NCBI GenBank assembly: GCA_965248775.1
Contig: OZ252150.1
Span: 4,836,001-4,900,000 of the forward strand
Length of the DNA stretch: 64,000 nucleotides
Source of the DNA: JBHHUI01 sp965248775
GTDB taxonomy: Bacteria > Chloroflexota > Anaerolineae > Anaerolineales > JBHHUI01
Direction of reading: 5' to 3'
Made by a program: the position numbers and the translations under genes. The notes under the pieces are model-generated. The model worked only from the letters and a program-made list of their open reading frames with translations. It was not told the origin of the DNA and made no database searches. This document shows positions 1 to 8,834 of the stretch, in pieces. Within the stretch, counting starts at the first letter, position 1. Each line of letters starts with the position of its first letter.

Positions 1-458
1 ATCTCACGGGCCTGCGAGTCGATCACGAGGGGTTCGGTAGAATCAGTCGGTCCATTTGGGAAATACCAGAGATCAGCCAGGTAAATATCTTCGTCGTCCG
101 AGCTAGGGCTAAACATTTTTGCGAGCGGGAGAGCGTGTTCGCGGAAGGCGCTGTCCTGGATAGAGAATGCTGCGCGCCTTGGTTTGCCAGATGCAATGGC
201 TGCTTCCAAAAATGTGTCGATATAGCGTTGATCGAAGAATAAATTATCCGCCAGCACCACTTGTTCGACTTGGTCCTCTTCTTTGGCGGGGACGTTTTCA
301 AGTGTGCCCGGCGCCCGGATTTCGATTTCTTCCGAAGTGTAGCGCGCCAGCAGGTCGCGCTGGTGGAGCCAGAGCGGCTTGTTGAGCACGCGCAAATCGC
401 GCGCCGGCTCATTAAACGGTGCGACGTGACGGTCGTGGTGGAGCAGAACTTTGCGCAT
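1..458 (-). CDS. Conserved protein, possibly sugar-nucleotidyltransferase-like (partial)
   Basis: An open frame starts at ATG 458 and runs off the left edge of the window, so about 152 N-terminal residues are visible. It begins MRKVLLHHDRH, continues with EPARDLRVLNKPLWLHQRDLL and later VLADNLFFDQRYIDTFLE. The pattern of a short N-terminal strand, a conserved R-L-N-K-P-L-W block and a residue-by-residue coding bias suggests a real gene. It faintly resembles the N-terminal part of GlmU-like nucleotidyltransferase proteins, but no diagnostic GxGxR motif is visible, so the function is left open. It is on the same strand as the V4R gene, separated by about 118 bases with nothing recognisable in between. 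Confidence 0.55.
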   Translation of the reverse strand, partial: MRKVLLHHDRHVAPFNEPARDLRVLNKPLWLHQRDLLARYTSEEIEIRAPGTLENVPAKEEDQVEQVVLADNLFFDQRYIDTFLEAAIASGKPRRAAFSIQDSAFREHALPLAKMFSPSSDDEDIYLADLWYFPNGPTDSTEPLVIDSQARE

Positions 459-576
459 AGTGTGACGAACTATCAGGATTAGATAGTAACCTAAATGAAG
501 GCAGCGTGCCACCAATGCGGAGCTGCCCGAGGTGAGAAATTGGTTTGTACTGCGCCAAAAGGAAAAAGGTACTACG

Positions 577-1221
577 CTAGTCGAGGGGAGTTTTATCGAT
601 CTCGATGGTGCAGGTCTCATCGCCGCGAGCGATGCAGTGCGTCTCTTCCACATTGAAGTTTTTGCCGCCGCTCACCCAGTGGAGCGACTCCTGCAAAATT
701 CCGACCGCGAGATAACAACAAGGCGCCTGTGACTCGCGTTGCCAGCACACTGGGCAGCGCTCGATCGCCCACACAATACGATCCTCGTTCTCTGACAAGT
801 TTACGGTCTGATCCGTATATTTATTAAATACATCAGCGAATACATCGGCGCCCACCTTTAGCTTCATGCCAGTTGGCAGAAGGCGGAAGGCCAGGTCGGC
901 AATCCCCAATACGGGTCCGAACTCTTTCAGACCGTACTTGAAACCAGCGCGTCCCGCACGCAATGCCAGTCCGCGGCCGCCGCGTGGGCCATACATTTCG
1001 TCCAGCGATTTCATGATGCGTCCGACATCGTCGAAACCAAATCGACGGTCGAAATTATTGGGTGGATAGTTATTCACCAGATGGGAGAGTTCGGCAAGGT
1101 TGAGAACGGCATTTACACCGTTTCGGCCCATTACCTCTTCCAGCGCCATTAAAATAATGCGCCCAATTTTATTGGGATAGAAAAATTGATTCGATGATCC
1201 GTTATCGTCAGATAGCAGCAT
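577..1221 (-). CDS. V4R-domain (4-vinyl reductase-like) small-molecule-binding protein
   Basis: A 214-residue soluble protein. The C-terminal half has the V4R fold signature: a Cys-rich stretch (Cys156, Cys159, Cys168, Cys169) followed by the typical end HCIARGDETCTIEI (Cys196, Cys204). V4R domains occur in BchJ and in the sensor part of regulators such as XylR and PoxR, where they bind small hydrophobic ligands. Here the domain stands alone with an N-terminal helical region, so a ligand-binding or signalling role is more likely than catalysis. The start ATG overlaps the end of the upstream alpha/beta hydrolase gene by 14 bases, which implies translational coupling within the PATAN-GTPase operon. 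The ligand is unknown. Confidence 0.8.
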   Translation of the reverse strand: MLLSDDNGSSNQFFYPNKIGRIILMALEEVMGRNGVNAVLNLAELSHLVNNYPPNNFDRRFGFDDVGRIMKSLDEMYGPRGGRGLALRAGRAGFKYGLKEFGPVLGIADLAFRLLPTGMKLKVGADVFADVFNKYTDQTVNLSENEDRIVWAIERCPVCWQRESQAPCCYLAVGILQESLHWVSGGKNFNVEETHCIARGDETCTIEIDKTPLD

Positions 1222-2035
1222 TTGTTGGCTGTATAGTCTCGGGTGAAATCGGTTGAGCTAGAAATTCTCGCACAACGTGGATGAAACGGTCAGGCTGGTC
1301 CAGCATCGGAAAGTGGCGCGCGTTCTGCATGATTTCAATCTGCGCATGTGGGATGCCTGCCTGCAATGGCTTGTATTGCTCCGGGTGCACAATATTATCA
1401 CCTGCACCGAAAATACCAAGCGTAGGAATTGTGACCTCGTGCAGGCGCGAACGCAAGTCGGACCGGCGCAACGAGGCTATGCTGAACAAGAATGATTCCA
1501 GTGTTGTCCGTGAGAGATCCCGCTCCTGCATGTTATACCACTCGTCCGGTGCCTCTGTAATGAGCGGTGCAAACAGGCGAATACCCAGGCGCAATGCAAT
1601 TGGTAGATTGTAAGCCAGGAAGGCCATCGGGCCGAATCCGGCCATACGCAATAGCGGACTGAGGCTGCCCCCTACAATGGGAGAGCCAATCACCACGATC
1701 TTCTCAACTCGCTCCGGGTGGTGGATCGCGACCTTCAGACTCACTGTGCCGCCCATGCTATGTCCCACAAGTGGGGCGTGTGCAATGCCTAACTGCTCCA
1801 TGAACTGGTCTACGAGAGAAACGAAATCAGATACGGTGAATTGCGGGTGTTTCTTTCCGGATTCGCCAAAGCCCCAAAAGTCGAGAGCGTAGGTACGGAA
1901 GGATTCACCGAGGGTAGCCATCGTTTGCTGCCATATGCCCCACGAACCCAGCCAGCCATGCAATAGCACAACCGGTGGACCCTGGCCAAATGTTTCGTAA
2001 TGGACGATGCCCTGGTCGGTGACGATTGAACTCAA
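1208..2035 (-). CDS. Alpha/beta hydrolase
   Basis: A 275-residue alpha/beta hydrolase-fold enzyme. The oxyanion region HGWLGS (26-31), nucleophile elbow GHSMGG with Ser93, acid Asp213 in GAGDNIVHPEQ and His241 in NARHFPMLDQPDRF form a complete catalytic triad. There is no signal peptide, so it is cytoplasmic. The substrate cannot be read from sequence; esters, lactones or epoxides are all possible for this family. It is the third gene of the PATAN-GTPase-hydrolase-V4R operon, with 45 bases to the GTPase gene and an overlap with the V4R gene. The tight linkage to a ligand-binding V4R protein hints that the hydrolase may make or remove the V4R ligand; this is inference. Confidence 0.9.
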   Translation of the reverse strand: MSSIVTDQGIVHYETFGQGPPVVLLHGWLGSWGIWQQTMATLGESFRTYALDFWGFGESGKKHPQFTVSDFVSLVDQFMEQLGIAHAPLVGHSMGGTVSLKVAIHHPERVEKIVVIGSPIVGGSLSPLLRMAGFGPMAFLAYNLPIALRLGIRLFAPLITEAPDEWYNMQERDLSRTTLESFLFSIASLRRSDLRSRLHEVTIPTLGIFGAGDNIVHPEQYKPLQAGIPHAQIEIMQNARHFPMLDQPDRFIHVVREFLAQPISPETIQPTNAAI

Positions 2036-2080
2036 GTACGAACCCCAGGCTGATTATCAGATGCGGGTAAGTTGCGGTTG

Positions 2081-2638
2081 CTAGAATCGGGCGGAGTGCA
2101 AAGCTTCTTCCAGTTCGAGTTCTTCGAGGATGGAATATAGAAGTTCGAGCAGCACTTTGCTCACGCTGTCGCGGTCGAGCGCAACGCAGGGGAGAAACTT
2201 GACGTCATCGTCGAGGCGCAATGCAATGCGTAGGTCATCGATATCCCAAGCGTCTTCGAGGTCCTGTTTGTTGGCTGCGACTATGTACGGGGTGGGGGCG
2301 TAAGCGCGGAACGTTTCGAGAATACTCTTGGCTTCGCGGAAGGTCTCGGGGCGTGTGCTGTCCACCAGGACCACAAAGCCAAGCATGCCCTCCGAGAGAA
2401 TCTCCCACATAAAATCGAAGCGCTTCTGGCCGGGCGTGCCAAAAAGATAAAGAATTAGATCCGAGTCTACGGAGATGCGGCCAAAGTCCATCGCCACGGT
2501 TGTGGACTGTTTGATGGCCTCTGCTTCCGAGGTGATCTTCCGCTCGGTTTTTACGACGTCGATCTCGCTGATAGACGCTATGAATTGGGTCTTGCCGGAA
2601 CTGAATGGTCCGGTGACGACCATTTTTACAGTCTGCAT
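2081..2638 (-). CDS. Small Ras-like GTPase (MglA/Arf-like)
   Basis: A 185-residue stand-alone bacterial small GTPase. The P-loop GPFSSGKT (10-17), switch region around TTVAMDFGRI (47-54), G3 variant FGTPGQKRF (66-74) and G4 NKQD (123-126) are intact. The G3 motif has TPGQ in place of DTAGQ, as in many prokaryotic Arf/MglA-type GTPases. Such proteins act as nucleotide-dependent switches in polarity or signalling. The gene lies directly downstream of a PATAN-domain gene, a common bacterial pairing, so the PATAN protein is a plausible partner or regulator. No dedicated roadblock/LC7 activator gene is seen in this window. Confidence 0.92.
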   Translation of the reverse strand: MQTVKMVVTGPFSSGKTQFIASISEIDVVKTERKITSEAEAIKQSTTVAMDFGRISVDSDLILYLFGTPGQKRFDFMWEILSEGMLGFVVLVDSTRPETFREAKSILETFRAYAPTPYIVAANKQDLEDAWDIDDLRIALRLDDDVKFLPCVALDRDSVSKVLLELLYSILEELELEEALHSARF

Positions 2639-2702
2639 ACCCCTCTATTCCTTTTTAAGAACCAATAATCCCGATCTGTCGCTGTGCTATTCATCGGACA
2701 AT

Positions 2703-3530
2703 CTAAGACAAAGAACGAATGCGCTTGATCAGCCGGTTCACAACAGAACGCTGTTTATCGGCTTCCTGGCCCTTGAGTTTGCGGCGCGCCGGTGAGCCTT
2801 TCGGCGGCGCCATGCCGGGTGGACGGACAATTTTCACCAGGCCGGCCTGGAGTAACCCGTATACAATTCGTCGTAACTCTAAATCGCTCATGCTGTTGGC
2901 TTTTGCGATCTGGCGTAATGAGTTCTTTGGATTCACATAGGAAACCACGCGCCATTCTTCAACACTCAGGTTGACATTTCGCAAGCGTGCATCGGGTCGA
3001 TCTGTAAAATGAAGTGCCATGTCAAGGTTCGGGATTTCATCCTGCAACTGTTCCCATTCGCGCAGTTGCCGAGAACCCTCCATGATTACATTTTCGAGGT
3101 CGATCGGGACAGTTATACGCTCTTCATTTGGTAGGATATTGGCTTCAAAGCGGAACATGCCTTCCACCCATGTGAAGAGGCGATATACAATCTCGAGGAT
3201 ATGTTGCCGCAGGCTCTGAATGATCTCTTGCTGGGTGACATAACCAGCATTGATGAGCAAAAGACCAAGCTCTTTGTCGCTGGCAACTTCAGCACGGGCG
3301 CGCAATGCCTTAGCCTGCTCGTCTGTGAGTTTGCCAGAGTGGCGCAGAACTGAGGTCAGGTTGCCGTCATCATGTCCCATCTGGGCAAAGATCAGTTTGC
3401 CTTCCCTGAATACCATCTGGGCAGCTTCGCTGGAGCCCTCGATGGTGAGGGTTCCAGTTTTGCGGGCTAGATTGATTAGATTTAGCAATTGCGTGGTACT
3501 AAAATCACGCAGGTTGCCCTTCAGCGCCAC
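2703..3530 (-). CDS. DUF4388 (PATAN domain) protein
   Basis: A 275-residue protein. Residues 1 to about 110 match the PATAN/DUF4388 pattern: an opening LKGNLRDFSTTQLLNLINLARKTGTLTI, then a strand-rich part with FREGKLIFAQMG. PATAN domains are found in cyanobacterial PatA and in many signalling proteins of Chloroflexota and Myxococcota and are thought to mediate protein-protein contacts with GTPase modules. The C-terminal part (about 180-255) looks like a winged-helix-type segment (WRVVSYVNPKNSLRQIAKANSMSDLELRRIVYGLLQAGLV) and ends in a basic tail. It is the first gene of the minus-strand operon, about 30 bases below a good promoter. Confidence 0.85.
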   Translation of the reverse strand: MALKGNLRDFSTTQLLNLINLARKTGTLTIEGSSEAAQMVFREGKLIFAQMGHDDGNLTSVLRHSGKLTDEQAKALRARAEVASDKELGLLLINAGYVTQQEIIQSLRQHILEIVYRLFTWVEGMFRFEANILPNEERITVPIDLENVIMEGSRQLREWEQLQDEIPNLDMALHFTDRPDARLRNVNLSVEEWRVVSYVNPKNSLRQIAKANSMSDLELRRIVYGLLQAGLVKIVRPPGMAPPKGSPARRKLKGQEADKQRSVVNRLIKRIRSLS

Positions 3531-3565
3531 GCCATAGGACCCTCTGAAAAAATGACTTCGCGAGG

Positions 3566-3593
3566 ATTATACCTGCAAAAAAACCCTAGTCAA
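3566..3593 (-). promoter_or_regulatory. Sigma-70-type promoter of the PATAN-GTPase operon
   Basis: Read on the minus strand, a -35 TTGACT (3593-3588) is followed by a 16-base spacer and a consensus -10 TATAAT (3571-3566). Expected transcription start is near 3559, leaving a leader of about 30 bases before the PATAN ATG at 3530. It lies in the 89-base gap between that gene and the divergent DUF3048 gene. Confidence 0.7.
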
Positions 3594-3619
3594 AACGACC
3601 CACCAGCCGGTAGGGGTGT

Positions 3620-4966
3620 TTGTTGAATCGACTGACAGAAAAGCGACGGACCGGACTTTCCAGCAAGCCGATACGCACAATGATATTCGTGGTCGTATTC
3701 CTCGCCGGCTGCACACCTTCTGAAGCATCGCCAACGCCAGCACCGTTTAGTACATTGGTTACCCCGGCCACTTCAGTTCCTGTCATCGATCCACCGGTCG
3801 TGGAGCAGACAGAGACGCTATCAGCCGAAACTGCTGTTCCACAGGTGATCGCTTCCACGACTACACCCCGTCCGCCAACCGTCACTCCTTTGCCGTCGGC
3901 GACTCCTGCGGGGCAGCTCGGCCCGGACACCTTTCCAATTGATGTGAATCCGCTCACAGGGCTGCAACTCTCGGACCCGGCAGTGTTAGAACAGCGCCCG
4001 GTCGCGATCAAAATATCCAACTTCCCAGATTGTGTCCGCCCGCAGGATGGGATCGCACGGGCAGATATTGTTTTCGAACATTATGCCGAGGGGGGCACGA
4101 CTCGCTTCACAGCTTTATATCTGAGCCAGGGTGCTGCGCAAATTGGCTCTGTCCGCTCAGCCCGAATGATCGATCTGGAAATACCGGCTATGTATCAGGC
4201 GATGTTTGGCTTCTCGGGTGCCAGCGGGGGGGTAAAGCTGCGCCTGGAGGTATCGGATTTCTTCGAGCGCATTATCTCGCCGGATTTCGAACCCGGGCAT
4301 CCCGCCTTTTACCGAAAGCCGATTGCAGACATCGCGTGTGAATTGGCGGAACACCCATTGTTTACCGGAACAGACCGCTTGTGGACGACAACCACAGAGC
4401 GCGGTTTGAATGAACGCATTGAGGTGCTGGGGACGGCATTCAACGCTGCCATTCCTGCTGGCGGGCAGCCGGCTTTGGAACTCATTGTGCGCTACACAGC
4501 CTCCTTCGTATATTGGAATTACAACGTCGATGCAGGTGTTTATTTCCGTTCCAACAATGGTGCGACACATCGGGATGGCCTTGACGGACAACCAGTAAGC
4601 GCCGCTAATGTGATTGTGCTACTCGCGAATCATGTGACGACGGATATTATTGAAGACTTTGTCGGCTATAACCGCACAACTGGCGAAGGGGGTAATTACT
4701 CGGTTGAGATTCAAATCTGGGGAGGAGGTCGCGCATTACTCTTCCGCGATGGACAGGTCTTCGATATTAATTGGTCTCGCTGGGAGCGTAATCGACCGTT
4801 CGTGTTTACCGATTCAGAGGGGAATTTGGTTCCGCTCAAACCGGGTGTGACCTGGTACCAATTCGCCGCCTCGGAGACGTCGGTGGAACAGCTTCCACAC
4901 GGGGTCTGGAGATTTACCCCCCCGCGTCCTTCGTCTGGGCCGTCCTTCCTCACGCCAAACCCCTGA
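3620..4966 (+). CDS. DUF3048 (YerB-like) lipoprotein, first copy
   Basis: A 448-residue exported protein. The TTG start at 3620 gives a basic n-region and a hydrophobic stretch ending in the lipobox LAGC; ATG 3680 would leave a very short signal, so TTG is preferred. A Pro/Thr/Ser-rich linker leads to the DUF3048 domain, recognised by NPLTGL, RPVAIKISNFP, RPQDGIARADIVFEHYAEGGTTRFTA and SVRSARMIDLEI. The domain is shared with Bacillus YerB, whose function is unknown. The C-terminal part carries the second conserved block with PLKPGVTWYQF. A paralogue follows at 5125, separated by an intrinsic terminator, so the two are probably independently transcribed. Confidence 0.88.
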   Translation: MLNRLTEKRRTGLSSKPIRTMIFVVVFLAGCTPSEASPTPAPFSTLVTPATSVPVIDPPVVEQTETLSAETAVPQVIASTTTPRPPTVTPLPSATPAGQLGPDTFPIDVNPLTGLQLSDPAVLEQRPVAIKISNFPDCVRPQDGIARADIVFEHYAEGGTTRFTALYLSQGAAQIGSVRSARMIDLEIPAMYQAMFGFSGASGGVKLRLEVSDFFERIISPDFEPGHPAFYRKPIADIACELAEHPLFTGTDRLWTTTTERGLNERIEVLGTAFNAAIPAGGQPALELIVRYTASFVYWNYNVDAGVYFRSNNGATHRDGLDGQPVSAANVIVLLANHVTTDIIEDFVGYNRTTGEGGNYSVEIQIWGGGRALLFRDGQVFDINWSRWERNRPFVFTDSEGNLVPLKPGVTWYQFAASETSVEQLPHGVWRFTPPRPSSGPSFLTPNP

Positions 4967-4993
4967 GTGTTTCGTCCATGATAAAATGCCGCT

Positions 4994-5027
4994 CGTCGGG
5001 TCCTCAGAGCGACCCGACGTTGCTTTT
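4994..5027 (+). terminator. Intrinsic terminator after the first DUF3048 gene
   Basis: A perfect 9-bp stem (CGTCGGGTC at 4994-5002 with GACCCGACG at 5011-5019) with an 8-base loop is followed by TTGCTTTT. It sits 28 bases after the stop codon of the first DUF3048 gene. Confidence 0.8.
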
Positions 5028-5124
5028 GTAGGCTTATACCCAAATCTCAGTTCGGTGGAGGCACCAAATAAGTAGAGTTATATCCGGAATCTGTCGTCTG
5101 TCGCGACCTCGTCTTTCTCGAATA

Positions 5125-6438
5125 TTGAATATTGGTATGTTCGCTATCTTGTTTGTTGCTTGTGGGGGAGAAACCGACGTGCTGACTCCGACTGCCGAGG
5201 CTCTGTTGGCAGCGACGAATGCTCCCGCCATGGTGGTCGAGCCTACCTCTACGGCTCCGCCGCCGGCTGTGACCATCTCGGAACCAACTGATGCACCTCC
5301 CACTGCCGAGAGTGCGACGACCTCTCCGACAGAAATTATCGACACAGACCCATTGATTGGCCCGGGTGCGTATCCTCCAAATGTGAATCCACTTACTGGT
5401 CTGGTCGTTGACGATGCAGCCAAATTAAATCGGACACCACTCTCCATTAAAATCTCAAATTTTCCACGTTATGTGCGGCCTCAGTCTGGTTTGAGCATTG
5501 CCGATATGGTGTGGGAGCACTATTCCGAAGGCGGCACAACGCGCTTCTCGGCAATATTCCTGGCCGGAGAAACTGACCGTGTTGGCCCGATCCGTTCTGC
5601 ACGACTTATTGATACTGTGCTGACGGAGATGGTGGCTGGTGCTCTAGTCACCTCCGGCAGCTCTACTGGCACAATGGAGCGGTTGGCCCGCAAACCTTGG
5701 TTTGACCTCGTTATTTCTGAAGTTACAGGTTATCAGTGTCCTCCACTTTGTCGCGATGGTGAAGATACAAGTGCAGTGTATGCTTCCACTGAAGTGCTCT
5801 GGAACACACTCGCTGAGAATGGGTTGAATGCAGCGCCTGCTATCAACGCCGGGCTAGCATTTCAGAACCAGCCGCCTGTGAATGGTCGTGCGGCGAATGT
5901 AATCCGAGTCGACTACAGCGGCGATGCCCATTCCGAATGGCGCTATAGTGAGGTGGCAAATCGCTATCACCGTTGGGTTGATGTATCCCAGACGGAGTTA
6001 GAAGCGCATCTCGACGAATTGGACGGATTTCATATCGCCGTCGAAAACGTAGTTGTATTACTGGTCAATCATGTCGTGGATTTCAGCATTGCGGAGGATT
6101 TCGATGCCGCCGGTGCGACTGCCCACTTTGCAACCGAGATTCAATTGTGGCTTACTGGTCCAGCACTCGTCTACCGGGATGGCCTTGCCTACGATGCTAC
6201 CTGGGTGCGCAAGGAGGTCGACGACATGCTGACCTTAGTTGACGAGGCAGGTAACCCGCTGCCCCTGCACCCGGGGCGTACCTGGTTTCACTTGGTGGGC
6301 CGCACTTCCATTGTTTCAGAAGTTGACACATCGTGGACCTTCGTCCACAAGTCGCCGCGAGATTTTCTCATTGTCCCCACTGCCGAAGTCACTGCAGATC
6401 CGGAACAGGGGGAGGCAACTCCAACTCCGGAAGGATAG
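5125..6438 (+). CDS. DUF3048 (YerB-like) lipoprotein, second copy
   Basis: A 437-residue paralogue of the gene at 3620. The hydrophobic segment MFAILFVACGG gives a lipobox (FVAC), followed by a long Ala/Pro/Thr linker and the DUF3048 signature NPLTGLVVDDAAKLN, TPLSIKISNFPRYVRPQSG, EHYSEGGTTRFSA and GPIRSARLIDT. The TTG at 5125 is the listed start; the n-region would be very short, so a non-ATG start slightly upstream is possible. The block after GSSTGT differs strongly from copy one and contains a Cys pair in CPPLC. It is probably anchored on the outer face of the cytoplasmic membrane. It converges on the phosphorylase gene, with 57 bases between stop codons. Confidence 0.85.
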   Translation: MNIGMFAILFVACGGETDVLTPTAEALLAATNAPAMVVEPTSTAPPPAVTISEPTDAPPTAESATTSPTEIIDTDPLIGPGAYPPNVNPLTGLVVDDAAKLNRTPLSIKISNFPRYVRPQSGLSIADMVWEHYSEGGTTRFSAIFLAGETDRVGPIRSARLIDTVLTEMVAGALVTSGSSTGTMERLARKPWFDLVISEVTGYQCPPLCRDGEDTSAVYASTEVLWNTLAENGLNAAPAINAGLAFQNQPPVNGRAANVIRVDYSGDAHSEWRYSEVANRYHRWVDVSQTELEAHLDELDGFHIAVENVVVLLVNHVVDFSIAEDFDAAGATAHFATEIQLWLTGPALVYRDGLAYDATWVRKEVDDMLTLVDEAGNPLPLHPGRTWFHLVGRTSIVSEVDTSWTFVHKSPRDFLIVPTAEVTADPEQGEATPTPEG

Positions 6439-6495
6439 CTTCCCTTTCGAATTTGGAATTCTTCTTCATCCCTGTCTTTGCGAGAGGCGGAGAGT

Positions 6496-8662
6496 TTAAT
6501 GAAGGGGGGATTCCGAAACGGGGTTAGGGAGAATTGAGTCTCTCTGCATCGCGGGTAGATACATCTCTGTGATGTATTCCTTCACCATCCGACGTGTGCT
6601 AAACAACGGGCCGAGGGTCATGATCGACTCTTTCATCATGGTAATCCACTCGCGCGGCAGGTACTGCTCATCACGCCTGTAAAACATGGGCACTACTTCA
6701 TTTTCCAGTAAGCTGAACAATGCTTCCGAATCGTGGGCGTCTTGGGCTTCATCATCTTCGAGCAGTTCTTCCGAGCCTATTGCCCAGCCGTTCGCACCGT
6801 TGAATCCTTCAGGCCACCAGCCATCAAGAATGCTCATATTGAGTACGCCGTTGAGGGCAGCCTTTTGGCCGCTTGTACCGCTTGCTTCGTACGGTCGGCG
6901 TGGCGTATTAAGCCAGACATCGACTCCCTGTATGAGATGGCGTGCAATGTTCTGATCATAGTCAGCAAGAAAGACCAGACGACCACCACATTCGGCTTTT
7001 TTGATAAAACGATAAATATCCTGGATCAGACGCTTCGCGGGTTCATCGGCTGGATGCGCCTTGCCTGCGAAGATGATCTGTACAGGTTTATCGGTGTGAT
7101 GGAGCAAAGCCAGCAGCCGTTTGAAGTCTCGAAAGAGCAGTCCGGCGCGTTTATAGGTCGCAAAGCGTCGGGCGAACCCAATTGTGACCTAGCAAGGTGC
7201 CACTTGCAATGATCTGGACTGGGTGGACATCGGTTGTGATCCAGGCTTGGCGGCTACGGGCACGTATGAAGCCCTGCAGCTTTCGCTTGAGATGACGGTG
7301 AATGTTCCAGATTTCTGCGGCGGGTATCGCCTGGACAGCCTGCCATACTTCCGGCTCGTCGAGATGGTCGCGCCAGTTGGCTCCCAGATATTTATCAAAT
7401 GCCACCCCATAACGCCGCGCCAACCAACTGTCCGTGTGGATACCATTGGTAATCGAGCTGATGGGCACAGCGTCTTCCTCAGTGTCGGGCCATAAGAAGT
7501 GCCACATATTGCGGCTCACCTGACCATGTAATTCGCTCACACCGTTGCGATAATTGGCCGAGCGCAAAGCCAGGATCGGCATGGAAAATGTCGGTCCCCA
7601 GGAACGGTCCAGGCGTGCAAGGGACATAAACTTCTCACGATCGAGCCCAATGCGCTCCCAATAGATGCGAAAATATTTTTCAACGAGCCAGTCAGGGAAG
7701 GCTTCGTTACCTGCTGGAACAGGAGTATGCGTAGTAAAGACTGTACTAGCGCGAACGCGATCTGCGGCCTCGGCGAAACTTATATCGTTTTGGACAAATG
7801 CAGCGATCCGCTCAAGAATCATGAAGGCGGAGTGGCCCTCATTCATATGCCAGACAGTTGGACGGATATTCAAGGCATTAAGCGCCCGCACGCCCCCGAT
7901 GCCAAGCACGATTTCCTGAGCAATGCGAACATCCAAATCGCTCGAATACAACCGCGCTGTCAATTCGCGATCGGTGGTCGAATTCTCCGGCAGATTGGTG
8001 TCCATCAGATAGAGTGGTGTGCGTCCGACATTCAACTTCCAAACAGTCGCGGCCACCGTGCGCCCGGGCAGCTCTACTCGGACAGTGACTTCATTGCCTG
8101 CAGTGTCAACAGCTCGTACAACGGCCTGGTCGGTGTAGTCCAGTGATTCCCAGTATGCCTCCTGCCAACCGTCTTCTGTTATGCGTTGATGAAAATAACC
8201 CTGCTGGTAGATGAATCCAACTCCGACGAGTGGCAAACCCAGATCGGAGGCTTCTTTACTATGATCGCCGGAAAGAACGCCGAGGCCACCGGCGTAGATT
8301 GGTAGACTCTCGTGCAATCCAAATTCAGGCGAGAAATAAGCGATGCAGGTGTCAGATAGTTCAGGATAAGTTTCGGAAAACCAGGTGTCCGCTCCGCTCA
8401 TATATGAGTCGAAGGCCTGAACAGTTTGGTCGTATTGATTGAGAAACCAGCGATCGCGTAGGGCGGCGTTCAGCGTTGTTCGAGGGACCGTATTGAGAAA
8501 CTTGACCGGATTGTGATTTGCAATATCCCACAGGCTCTTATCAAGCCGTTGGAAAAGGCGTTGTGCTCTGGGGTGCCAGGACCACCAAAGGTTGTGAGAC
8601 AGCTCTGCCAGTTCGCTGATGCGGCGTGGCAGCTTAGTCGTGCGTGCTTGTGCAGAGGACAC
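6496..8662 (-). pseudogene. glgP: Alpha-glucan (glycogen) phosphorylase, frameshifted
   Basis: The enzyme releases glucose 1-phosphate from glycogen-like alpha-1,4-glucans using pyridoxal phosphate. From GTG 8662 the N-terminal part has RISELAELSHNLWWSWHP (DUF3417-type start), YFSPEFGLHESLPIYAGGLG and WHMNEGHSAF. The frame ends early after residue 503, near 7151. In the neighbouring frame the sequence continues with TIGFARRFATYKRAG, then SGTSGQKAALNG (the region of the PLP lysine), to a stop at 6496. Removing one G of the pair at 7188-7189 joins the halves into about 721 residues, close to family length. The two frames cover the whole protein without loss, so either a recent frameshift or a base-calling error is likely. 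It probably serves glycogen turnover alone; no other glg gene is nearby. Confidence 0.88.
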
Positions 8663-8834
8663 GAATAATTCTATCCTCAGGGCAGGGATACTGCCTGGCC
8701 GGTAGGATTTAAGGGTGCATCGGCGCGCAAACTATACCATTATCAGAAATAATTCAATAGATCACGTTTTTCCATAGAATAGTTCCAACTTACAATCAGG
8801 TGGTACACTCTGGCGAGTTTCGCCGCGAATAATT

